Positions 33,622 to 44,099 of a stretch of 64,000 nucleotides of DNA are shown one piece after another. Position 1 is the stretch's first letter. Each line of letters starts with the position of its first letter. The position numbers were made by a program, and so were the translations under genes. Source of the stretch: Limonium bicolor (taxonomy: Eukaryota > Streptophyta > Magnoliopsida > Caryophyllales > Plumbaginaceae); the NCBI GenBank assembly GCA_023374045.1, contig CM041782.1, forward strand, positions 191,164,925 to 191,228,924, read 5' to 3'. The notes under the pieces were generated by a model that made no database searches, was not told where the DNA came from, and saw only the letters and a list, made by a program, of their open reading frames with translations.

Positions 33622-36600
33622 TGAAATACCCCAAACTTAGATATGGTGGTTAAATGATAAACTAAGATATAAGGAGGCTAAATAATGCCTTAGAAACATT
33701 AAGGAACATTTCTAATCAAAGAAAATATAAGGAAACACCAAAAGAGCAGTTTAAGCAAAAACGTGCTCTAAGCTTGGAGAGACTTGGGAGAGTACCCAAA
33801 TATTATTCTAAGACCTTAGTAATATCCTAATGGTCATTTTAAATCAATTACCAAAGAAAACCAAGCTTGAAAACAAGTTAAAACACAAAATGTGCTTTAA
33901 GGAGTCTTAAAGCACATTTTTGAAAAATTGTCTTGTAAATGAGTTTTGAATGGCTAAATGTCCATCATTACTCTTTAATTAACATGTGTACTATATAGTA
34001 TCACATTTGGAAGTCTATATCAATGGGAAATCAAAAATTTCACAACAATGTGCCTTGTTTTGTGAACAGTAAATTAATTAAGCTAGTTTATAACATAATT
34101 CAATATAAGTGAGATATTTGGTCAACAAAGACTTAAGTACCCCTTGTTACTAATGGGGGCCGGTTTCTTATAAGGTGAGTCACCACCTTCATGACTCATT
34201 AAGCAAATAAAGACTTATAAAGCAAAAGTACTATTCACCTTTTAACATAAATATCACACTTTACTTACCTCTCTCCTCATCTCTTCATTCTCCATCTTCT
34301 CCATCGGTTTTCTTTGCTCTCTTTCTTCTCCCTCACGTAAAACTCAACCTCCATGCTAGCTCCATCTAGCTTTGCACACATCTTGCTCATTTTAGCTCCA
34401 AAACCAAAACTAAGTACATATATCTCTTAGTTAGCTCAAGCTCTTCCTTTCTATCTTTTCAAAACTTCAAGAGCTTCATTTTGGTGCCAAGTCAAACCAC
34501 CATTAGAGGAGGAAATTCAAGTTTGGAGACTCCATTGGCTTCTCCATTCTCTTATGGTAAAGAAAGTGTAAGAAAATCTAGGTTTCCATCATTTCTTTCC
34601 TTGTCCGAAAATTTGCACTCATGGGACTCCATGTTTATGCCTTTTTATAGCTTGTTTTCTACTCTTCAAAGGATTAAGGAGGTCCTTCTTGCTTCATATC
34701 CAAGCTTGTCTTGAGAAACCAAGGTAAAACAATCACCTTAATACCTTAAAGCACATTTTTAACCTAGGGTTTGTTCCTTAGGGTTAATGTATTATCTAGT
34801 ACTCATTGGAGTCATTGGATATTGGTTAGAACATTGGCAAGGAGATATATATTGGTGACCGAGTTTGAGCAAGGAAAAACCTAAGGAAGAAAGCTTTTAA
34901 AGCTTGTAAAAGAACAAGGTAAATTACTTACCTTAAGGTGTTTTATTGTTTAAGGGAAAGAGATTTAGATATGTGATGAGTTTAGTAGAGAGTTTACATT
35001 AGAAAAGGGTTATATATAACCTAGGAGAAACAATGACTATACTTGTGAACTTGTGACTAAGGAGCAAATGAGAAAAAGAGATAGTTTAAGGATATCAAGG
35101 TGAATTACAAGAAGCATTTAGTTTCAATGGGAGCCTTGTTGTGTGTATTCGCAGGTTGAAGACAAATATATGAGGAAATTCAGTGGTTAAGATTATTGTC
35201 ATTTAAGGGCCTAAGTGCCAAGCATTTAAGTTTATGCACTATAAGATGGTGCGGTGTAGTTTTGGTGTAAATTGTGTGTTAAGATGTTGTAATGAGAATT
35301 TGAGTGATCTTGGTTGTTTAATGGTGAAAAACCAAGTGGTTGGGTGTAACAATATACTAGAGAACCCATGGCAAAATTTAGTGAAGAACCTAAGTGTTTA
35401 AGATGTTCTAAGGAGATTTCATGACTAAGGAAGTACTAGGAAGTTTTAGAGGTTGTCTTGATGAAAAAGGGGTGAGTTTAAGGTGTTTAATGAGTTAGAA
35501 TGACCTAGACATGATCATGGGGGATTTAGGAATCAAATGAATATACTTGAGTATTTAGAACTTAGGCAAATGTTGGTAAACAACTAGGAAGGAAATAATG
35601 TGTTGATGGATGGAAGTTTAAGCTTGTGAAGGAACTTTAAGTAAATGCATAAAAGAGTTTTAGATGGTGAAAGATGCTTGGGAGATGATGTTATAGTGGT
35701 GGGGAAAACATTTGGCATAGTGGTTACTTTAGGTATGAACCACCACCTAGAAAGCTATTGGAAAACATTACAAGTGTTGGCATTATTACAAGGAAAAATG
35801 CATAATGATTAAAGTGGATGTTGGTGAGTGATTTAAAGTGTTTAGTGGTTGGTTTAAGGTGTATTTGAAGTGCCCAAATGAGGTTATAACATATTAGGAT
35901 ATATGAGGAGAAGTATGGAGTTGAAAGAGAATTTAGAAATAAGGTTCTGGAGCCGACTGACCTTAGGACCGGACCTGCAAGGTCGGTCGAGCTCAGATTA
36001 CACTACCGGAGAAAGTCTCTGGAACCGACTGAACTTGGGGACCGGACTTGCAAGTTCGGTCGGGCTTGTATTTTGTGAAGGAAATAAGTCTCTGGAATCG
36101 ACCGAACATGGGACCGGACTTGGCAAGTTCGGTCGAGCTTAAATTTCCCACGGGGGAAACTCTCGGGAATGGACCGACCTTGGGACCAGACTTGCAAGGT
36201 CGGTCGGGGTAGAATTTTCAAGCGGTAATATGTTCTGGAACGGACCGACCTTGGGTAAGGTCGGTCGGAAGTTCGGTCGAGCCTAAAAAAAAAAGAAATA
36301 TTGAATTCTAAGAATGGTAATAGGTAATAAGGTATACCTTTGGTAGGGTGGTAATGATTAGGACCCTAAGAACTTAAGGGATTAAGTTAAGTTAAGTATA
36401 AATTTTAATGTTTAAAGTTAAGTTTGTAAGCTAAGTGGAAAAGACTTGAGAGGTTATTGAATGGGAATCTTTAGGGACTAAGTGAGTTAAGTAAGGTGCA
36501 AATAACTAATGACCTAAAAATGAACCAATGTTTTAGGTTTGTGAATTGGGACCCCGAAGAAGGTTAATCAAACAACGATCGACGGTGAACGGTACAATCT

Positions 36601-37745
36601 TTCTTGTGACCTGCTTGCTAACGAGGTGTCCCTCGGCTTGTGTGCTATCTGTTTAATTGCTATGACTAAAACAAGATAAAGCATGCAACCGGTTATATTG
36701 TTCTCGTGGTGTATGTGTTATATTTACACTAACCCGCGAGACTTGAGATTGTTACTAATCAAGTTTAGTACTTACTGAGTTAAGAATAAGAGTTAAGTTT
36801 GGTGGTTGTTGGTTAATGCCCGTTAGGGCTTAGCTAGCACATGGTGATTAAGATTTTTACTAACTGGAACATGAGTGAGGAAACCCGGGACCGATCTCCG
36901 GTCATGCATGCTAAGGAAAAAGGGGGACGGTATCTGAATCAGATCCGCCCTCCGCTTAAGGACTTGTCTTCGGACTTGTAGCCTAGGGCCGGTTGCCGGC
37001 TCAGCTACGCTGGACTCCCGTCCAGAGTAGGTGGCATTAAGATGGTCCGTTGGGATCACCTAAATCCCAGGTTCGAATTAAGCTACAACCACTCCCTTCC
37101 AGGAACGGTTTGTATACTGAGATTAAGATTAAGGTAAGGTAAGGAACTGAGATTAAGGAAATGAGGACTAAGGAGGGGGTTACTAACTTACTTGGCAAGG
37201 GAACGCTTGAATCGTTCATTGTTTGTGAACTATATATGTTCATCTGTGGTTATTGTTATTGCACTTCATATTATGCTTGTGTATGTAATCAATTTCCATG
37301 CTATCGACAATTAGTCGTCGTAGCCCCGTTAGCTTGGGGGCCATGAGAGGGTGTACCAGCATTCGTGCTGACCCCCTTTGGGGGCTGTTTTTACACTTGC
37401 AGGTAAGAGACCCATGAGGACGCAATACGAGAGTAGGAGCGGTTAGACTTAGGATGGGATATTTATTTTGAGTTCGGTTTGCGCCTGTGCACCCGTCTGT
37501 TTATATTTAAACTGATGTAAGGTTATGACTATATCTTAGCTATTTGTACTCGGTTGGTTGTGGTATTATGGATGGTGATGTTTCGAGTTGGTTAAGTATT
37601 TTGGATAAGTATTGTAAATGTTAAGGCCGGTATATTCTAATGATCAGACCGTGGCAAGGTCCAGGTGTTTATTATCTCCGCTGCGACGTATTCGATTAAG
37701 GGTTTAGTTTTGCGATAACCACGATTGGCTTTGGATGGTGTTACA
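33622..37745 (+). mobile_element. E2 5' LTR
   Basis: The LTR starts TGAAATACCCC and ends GGTGTTACA, and aligns with the E1 LTR throughout except for the array at 35945-36285. Donor-like AAGGTAAAAC and ACAAGGTAAATT sites and the TATTCGCAG acceptor-like site are kept. Open frames within it are chance. Confidence 0.93.
35945..36285. repeat. E2 intra-LTR array: five units with CGACCGAxCTTGGGACCGGAC ... GGTCGGTCG
   Basis: Five units of about 65-75 bases each start with a variant of TCTGGAACCGACCGACCTT, contain GACCGGACTTGCAAG, and end with the complementary GGTCGGTCG, then a short linker; a poly-A run follows. Copies are at 46368-46705 in the right LTR and 53690-54035 in the duplicated LTR. Confidence 0.9.
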
Positions 37746-37750
37746 AAAAG

Positions 37751-37762
37751 TGGTATCAGAGC
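37751..37762 (+). promoter_or_regulatory. E2 primer binding site, initiator tRNA-Met type
   Basis: TGGTATCAGAGC, five bases after the LTR end. Confidence 0.93.
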
Positions 37763-37980
37763 GTAGTTACGCTCTGATCAAGAAATACCGGACATGAGTA
37801 ACCACCGAGTTAGGATATAAGTTAAGGAATAAGTGATGGGTTAAGGGTGTGAGAAGTTAGAGTGAGTAGAGTCAGATGACCACTAATAAGTGTGGATCGT
37901 CTTTACCGTCTACGGACGTTATAAATTCGTTAACCGAAACAGTGGTGAATACGAATCTAATGTGAGTTATGCTTGTTCAG

Positions 37981-39403
37981 ATGGTAGGACGTCCTAGGGG
38001 AAGCCGAGGTCGCGGCCAAGGTGATGATGCTTCAGGAATACCTGGAGGGCAGACGATCGCAGAGATCGTAGCTGCCGCATTAGGGCATATGGGCTATCAG
38101 CCTGGTGTGGGTGCACCACCTCCACCGCCACAACCCAGGGAACCAAATTGGGTGAAGAGTCTTGCAGATCTTCGACCCGCGCACTTTAAGGGGGAGACCG
38201 ATCCCGCCAAGCTTGAGGCGTACATCTCCGAGCTGGAGACCGCCTTCGAGACCCTTGATGTCCCTGCTGGGATCAAGGTGCGCCTGGCTGCTTTCTACCT
38301 GAAGGGGGCGGCAGGCGATTGGTGGAAGCTGGTGAGGGCCGAGCATGTGGCCAATCCAGAGTTCGGCTGGGAGCAGTACACCGCCTTGCTACGCGCAAAG
38401 TACTACCCCGCCCATGTTCAGACGAAGAAGTGCTTGCAGTTGGATGCGCTTAAGCAGACGGACAAGATGACAGTGGACGAGTATTACTCAGAGTTCACCG
38501 CCTTGCTCCGTCTTCTGCCAGGTCTTGGATATTCTGACCAGATCCTGGTGGACCGCTTCTATGGCGGGCTTAGCCATCGACTCCGCTACGGCATGGGGCC
38601 GACGAGTTACACTACCTTGCAGGTAATAAGAATGATTGAGATTTGAGTAAGTAATGAGTAAGATTTATATTATGAGAAATAAGAGTGACTAATACTATGG
38701 AAAAGCAGGAGTGCTATCACGCCGCAGCTAAGGTTGAGATAACCGTCCAGCTGAGGGACGAGGAGAATGCTAAGAGAAAGAATACTGGTAAGAGCTCGGA
38801 GAGTCAAGGGCAAGGAGGGTACAAGAAACAAAAGTACCAGCCTCAGGCCCAGAAAAATCAGAACCCAAAGGGGAAGGAGGAAAAAGAGAAGGCTCCGGAA
38901 GAGCCATTGAAGTTGACATATGCTTATGCAGCTACACCCCTGCGCTCTAGGGCGCCAAAGGGTAAGGAATTGATATTGAATGAGTTAAGAAACAAATTAG
39001 TAACCGTTTGAGATATGAGAATTGACATTATGAATCATCAGGACCTGAGACTGAGAAGGGAGCCGGTGGTGGCTACCAGCGACGCTTCATCTGTAGGTGG
39101 TGTCACAAGGACCACCCCGGGCTCGATTGTAAAGGGAATAAGGTGGAGTGCAACTTTTGTGGAGTGTATGGACACCGGGCATATGAGTGTTACCGGAACC
39201 CTGCTAGCAGAGCCTATAGGCCCGACACCAGGGGCAAGGGTAAGACCGATCAGGGAGCTGGATCTGACAGTCAGAGGAAGGTGCAGCAGGCGGCGGACAA
39301 GAACCCACGGGTGACCCAGAAGTCGGGACCCACATTACACATGGTGGACCGGGACGATAAGCCTGAACCCTTATCGAGGCCAGGTACCACTATAACCATT
39401 TAG
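37981..39403 (+). CDS. gag: E2 Gag, three exons by comparison with E1
   Basis: Exon 1 (37981-38622) encodes the basic head (RPRGSRGRGQG) and capsid domain (LEAYISELETAFETL). Exon 2 (38709-38961) encodes the Lys/Gln-rich linker beginning ECYHAAAKVEI. Exon 3 (39042 onward) encodes both Cys/His clusters, including CNFCGVYGHRAYEC. Removing 38623-38708 and 38962-39041 gives a continuous frame co-linear with E1, whose gag is contiguous at exactly these two points. No frameshift is needed in E2 gag. Without further splicing Gag stops at 39401-39403; with the donor at 39384 it would continue into protease. Gag packages the element RNA. Confidence 0.85.
38623..38708 (+). other. E2 gag intron 1 (86 bp, absent from E1)
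   Basis: TTGCAG/GTAATAAG opens it and AAAAGCAG/GAGTGC closes it. The E1 sequence reads TTGCAGGAGTGC straight through. The interval is AT-rich, has in-frame stops, a length not divisible by three, and a GACTAAT branch-point-like motif about 20 bases before the end. Confidence 0.8.
38962..39041 (+). other. E2 gag intron 2 (80 bp, absent from E1)
   Basis: CCAAAGG/GTAAGGAA opens it and AATCATCAG/GACCTGAG closes it. E1 reads CCGAAGGGATCTGAG continuously. It is AT-rich with stops in frame and its length is not divisible by three. Confidence 0.8.
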
Positions 39404-40407
39404 TAGTAAAAATTACCTCCTTACCGCATTATCATGGCATGTTTGGTGAATAAATGAGTTAAGTAAGAAGATGAGATTAGAACTAAGTAAGATATAACCT
39501 ACACCACTTTAGGAAGCTTCAGCATCTGCTATCCAATACTATCTACACCTAACCCGGAGCACACCGACATCGAAAACCATAGACTTTCCAACTGAACAAT
39601 GTCAGGTTATCCGCCCAGGTATGATTTATTAAGGGGATACCTGACACCCGAAGCACAAAATAGCCATCATCAGAAGATGCAATCAACTAGGAATGGGACC
39701 GGGAGGTTTTTACACACGGAGTACCCAGGGGGAGCAAGGATGAAATTAAAGATGATGAGCTTGGGCAAGGATTGGAATCCGTATGCCAAGAATTACCAAA
39801 CCATGAGGGTGCAAGATGGAGTCTCACCACCGGAAATACCCGAAAAGTTCCATCCAGTTATTACACAAGTCGTGGAAATCGCTCAGCAATTGGAAGCTGA
39901 ACCGATTCCAGACATACAAGCAGACATTTGCATTGTGAACTTCTACGAGAAGGATGGGCGACTTGGACTACACCAGGATAAGGACGAGACAACGGAGTCT
40001 CTCGAAAGAGGGATACCCGTAGTGTCTTGGTCCATTGGGGATGATGCAGAGTTTTTATACGGCGAGCAGAAGCGTGCGGACCGGGCGAATAAGTTGGTAC
40101 TTAAGTCAGGAGATGTATTAATTATGGGAGGAGAATCAAGGATGTTATACCATGGGATTAAGAGAATCAAGCTGAATACAGCACCGTCAGCAGTAATCAA
40201 TGCGACGCATATGAGACCAGGAAGATTAAACCTAACCTTTAGACAATATTAGCCATGTAATGTTAGAATGAGATGAGAAATGAGATGTAAGATTAAAGCT
40301 CATGTTGTAAAAAGGATGGTTATAAATAAAATAACAGTGTTGATCATATAAATTGTTACGACTCTTGTTATACCATCAATACTCATGAAGCTTGTGAACA
40401 CAATTAG
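39384..40407 (+). other. E2 candidate intron 3 (GT-AG, 1024 bp) housing the AlkB-like gene
   Basis: CCAG/GTACCAC and CAATTAG/GTTATGG are conserved with E1. Removing the interval joins exon 3 to the protease frame (LGTEGALIILTEAQAD) in phase. The non-coding parts, about 195 bases before and 155 bases after the AlkB frame, are closely similar in the two elements. Confidence 0.6.
39599..40252 (+). CDS. AlkB-like 2-oxoglutarate/Fe(II) dioxygenase inside E2
   Basis: This 217-residue frame is homologous to the E1 protein at 24834-25466. It keeps the HxD iron motif (H125, D127 in LGLHQDKDE), the distal histidine H185 (GGESRMLYHGI) and the two 2-oxoglutarate arginines R209 and R215 (RLNLTFRQY). Residues about 20-39 differ completely from E1: one extra base near 39660 and one missing base near 39718 shift this stretch out of frame and back. 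Elsewhere about a dozen residues differ from E1, none in the catalytic motifs. The start MSGYPPRYD has an out-of-frame counterpart in E1 at 24812. Role as for E1: a probable nucleic-acid demethylase captured from the host; its substrate is unknown. Confidence 0.88.
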   Translation: MSGYPPRYDLLRGYLTPEAQNSHHQKMQSTRNGTGRFLHTEYPGGARMKLKMMSLGKDWNPYAKNYQTMRVQDGVSPPEIPEKFHPVITQVVEIAQQLEAEPIPDIQADICIVNFYEKDGRLGLHQDKDETTESLERGIPVVSWSIGDDAEFLYGEQKRADRANKLVLKSGDVLIMGGESRMLYHGIKRIKLNTAPSAVINATHMRPGRLNLTFRQY

Positions 40408-43400
40408 GTTATGGACTCGGTACGGAAGGTGCACTAATCATACTTACAGAGGCACAGGCCGACGCCAGCGGTACTATCCTCACCGGCACCTTTCCGATTA
40501 TTGGGATTGAGGCATCAGTTCTCTTCGACTCAGGGGCCTCGCATACCTTTGCCTCGGCATCATTCGCGAGCAGGTTAGGGCTAGACGCTGATGAGCTACC
40601 CGACTTCACGGTTACGCTCCCGTCTAAGGAGAAGGTTCGTTGCACTCGTTACTACCGAGGAACCACTGTCAGAATTAAGGGAGAAGACTTTTCAGTCAGT
40701 TTCATTGAGTTCAGTAAGCTAGGATTTGATGTTATCTTCGGGATGAACTGGTTGGAGCGGCACAAGGGACGTATCCTCTGCGCCGAGCATAGATTGCTGC
40801 TCAGGAGTCCGTCTGGGGTAACAATATCATACCGCCAGAGGCCCAGAGAGCCTTCGACTAAGATCATCACCGCCATGGCAATGTATAAAGAATTAAGGAG
40901 AAAGGAAGAAGTGTACCTCCGCTATGTACAGGACATAGAGAGAGACCCTGAGTTCGACCCCGACTTACCGGTAGTGTCGGAGTTCCCCGACTTGTTTCCA
41001 CGGGAACTGCCCGGCATGCCACCCACTCGGGAGGTAGAGTTCACCATCGAGCTGCTACCTGGTACCGGACCGATAGCCAAGGCACCATACCGTATGGCTC
41101 CGGCAGAGAAGAAATGATGATGTAAAAGAATAATTGAAAGATTTGTTGGATAAGGGATTTATTAGGCCAAGTGTGTCACCATGGGGAGCGCCAGTCCTCT
41201 TCGTGAAGAAGAAGGATGGTAGTCTCCGCCTCTGCATCGACTACAGAGAGCTGAATGCAGTGACAGTGAAGAATAAGTACCCACTACCCCGCATTGACGA
41301 TCTGTTCGATCAGTTGAAGGGAGCATCTTGTTCTCCAAGATTGATCTCAGATCGGGGTATCATCAGATAGCCATTAAGGAGGGAGACATTGAGAAAACGG
41401 CATTCCTGACACGATACGGCCACTATGAGTTTACAGTGATGCCGTTCGGCTTGTCGAACGCACCGGCGAAGTTTATGGATCTGATGAACCGCTTGTTCCG
41501 GGAGCAGCTGGACAAGTCGGTTGTGGTGTTTATTGATGACATTCTGATATACTCGAAGTCTAAGGTTCTACATGAGGAACATCTGAGGAGAGTATTGGAA
41601 ATACTGAGGGAGAACCAGCTATATGCTAAGTTCTCCAAATGTGAGTTTTGGCTTGACCAGGTCTCTTTCCTAGGTCATGTCATCTCAGATGCTGGGATCG
41701 CAGTGGATCCAGCAAAGATTGATGCCGTACGTACTTGGCCAAGGCCGAAGACTGTTACCGACATCCGGAGCTTTCTCGGTCTGGCAGGTTACTACAGGAG
41801 GTTTGTTAGGGACTTCAGCAAGGTCGCGAAACCGATGACCAGTCTGATGAAGAAGGATGCACCGTTCTTGTGGACAGTTGACTGTGAGAGATCATTTCAG
41901 CGCTTGAAGGACTCACTGACCACTGCACCGGTTCTGACCATTCCAGACAGTATAGAGGGCTTTGAGGTTTGTTGTGATGCATCCGGCAGAGGGCTGGGTT
42001 GCGTGCTCATGCAACATGGCAAGGTGGTGGCATATGCCTCACGCCAGTTGAAGAAACATGAGGAGAACTACCCCACACATGATTTAGAGTTGGGAGCTGT
42101 AGTCTTCGCTTTGAAGATATGGCGCCACTACTTATACGGGGTTAGTGTGACAATCTACACCGATCACAAGAGTTTGAGATACATATTCACTCAGAAGGAG
42201 TTAAATCTTCAACAGAGGAGATGGTTAGAGTTTCTGAAAGACTATGACATGACCTCCAATACAAAGAGGGGAAGGCCAATGTTGTAGCAGATGCCCTGAG
42301 CCGTCGAGCACACTCACTCCATTCGCTAGTTTCTTTCTCCTGCTTGGTTGATGAGGTGCGAGAGGCTTAGAGGACAGATGAGTACATGAGAGAGGTCAGA
42401 CAGAAGCTGACAGATGGTACCTTTGAGAGTCAGAAATATGACTTCAGACTTCATGATGATGATCTGATCAGACTTAAGGGCCGGTTATGCATACCACGGG
42501 GCAACACAGATCTGAAAGACCGTATACTTAGAGAATCACACTGTTCTTCAGTTTCCATCCATCCGGGAGCCTCTAAAATGTATAAGGACATGAAGAGATA
42601 CTTCTGGTGGTCGGGGATGAAGACAAATGTTACCGGGTTCGTCTTGAGGTGTCTCACATGCCAGAAGGTGAAATTCGAGCACCGACGACCGGGCGGAATG
42701 GTACAGTCGATGCCAGTTCCGGAGTGGAAATTCCATGATATCTCCATGGACTTTGTAGTTGGGCTTCCACCTGCTAGGGGAGGTCTCAACATGATATGGG
42801 TGGTGTGGATCGCCTTACCAAAGTAGCCCGATTCGTACCGATGAAGGATACTTGGAAGGTGACCAAATTAGGTGAGTTATTTGAGAAAGAAATCATGAGA
42901 CATCACGGAACACCAAAGACCATAGTGTCAGATAGAGATACCAGATTCCTTTCGAGGTACTGGAGAGCTACCAGAGAAGCGTTGGGTACAGAACTCAAGC
43001 TGAGTACCGCGTTCCATCCTCAGACAGATGGTCAGACTGAGCGTACTATTCAGACACTCGAGGACATGCTGAGAGCATGTGCCTTAGACTTCCAGGGCAG
43101 TTGGATTGACAGACTACATCTGATCGAATTTTCATACAACAACAGCTTTCACGCTTCGATCAAGATGGCACCTTTTCAAGCGCTGTACGGGAGACCATGT
43201 CGTACACCGCTCTGCTGGGATGAGTCGAGTGAGACGGTCATTATAGGACCAGAGTACTTAGAACAAGTTAAGGCTGAAGTTCAGCAAATCAGGGAGAACA
43301 TGAAAGCTGCTCAAGATAGGCAGAAGTCGTATGCTGATGTCCGACGACGGGACCTGGAGTTCGCAGTGGGCGACCAGGTATTTCTGCGAGTTTCACCGAT

Positions 43401-43788
43401 GAAGGGTGTATTCAGGTTTGGGCAGAAGGGCAAATTAAGCCCGAAGTTTGTTGGTCCTTATGAGATTACGGAGCGGGTGGGCCCGGTTGCTTACAGGTTG
43501 AATTTACCTGCTGAGCTGGGTAAAGTGCATGATGTTTTTCATGTTTCACAGCTAAAGAAATACATGCACCACCCCTCCCATGTGTTAGAACCTGAGAGGT
43601 TGACTTTGGAACCAAATATGAGATCCGTGGAGACTCCTCAAAGAATCTTGGACAGTAAGACTAGGGACACTCGCCACAAGTCAGTGCGACTGGTGAAGGT
43701 TCTCTGGTCTAACCAGGATGTCGAAGAGGCCACGTAGGAGTTAGAGGATAAGATGAGGGCGAAGTACCCTTCTTTGTTTACTGACTAG
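40408..43788 (+). pseudogene. pol: E2 Pol: protease, RT, RNase H, integrase, chromodomain (broken)
   Basis: The protease (40450-40860: LFDSGASHTF, FDVIFGMNWLERH) is better preserved than in E1. The reverse transcriptase (about 41060-41800) has LCIDYRELN and FIDD near 41538. RNase H is at about 41960-42300, integrase at about 42450-43500 and the chromodomain near 43690-43785. Breaks: a small rearranged stretch with stops at 41105-41135; indels near 41327, 42251 and 42800-42812; a CAG to TAG change near 42368; and TGG to TAG at 43735 in the chromodomain. The integrase HHCC finger and all three DDE-type acidic residues remain visible. This copy as read cannot make a whole Pol. Confidence 0.9.
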
Positions 43789-43800
43789 ATCGTCTGTATA

Positions 43801-43835
43801 GGGTACGGGGCGTACCCCTTTTTAAGGGGGTAGAA
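43801..43835 (+). promoter_or_regulatory. Conserved inverted repeat plus second polypurine-like tract, E2
   Basis: GGGTACGGGGCGTACCCC followed by TTTTTAAGGGGGTAGAAC, 12 bases after the pol stop; counterpart of 29011-29046 in E1. Confidence 0.7.
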
Positions 43836-44082
43836 CTTCCTCGCTTTTGAGTTAGGAAACGATCATGTTTGTCGTTTGTTTGGTTGTTTAAGATGTGAAT
43901 TTGTGTAAGTTGCTACATTTTGGTGTTAAGTTTGAGTTATGTATAATACTTATGTATTGTAATTGAGATTGACTTTTGAGTCTTGAGGTGTGTGAATGTG
44001 AATATAAGATGTGGTGTTAAGATTAAGGAAATTGAGTACCGTGAATGGTTAAGCACATATGTGAACTTTGAGGACAAAGTTC

Positions 44083-44099
44083 TTTTAAGGGGGGTAGAT
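44083..44099 (+). promoter_or_regulatory. E2 polypurine tract
   Basis: CTTTTAAGGGGGGTAGAT directly before the right LTR. Confidence 0.9.
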
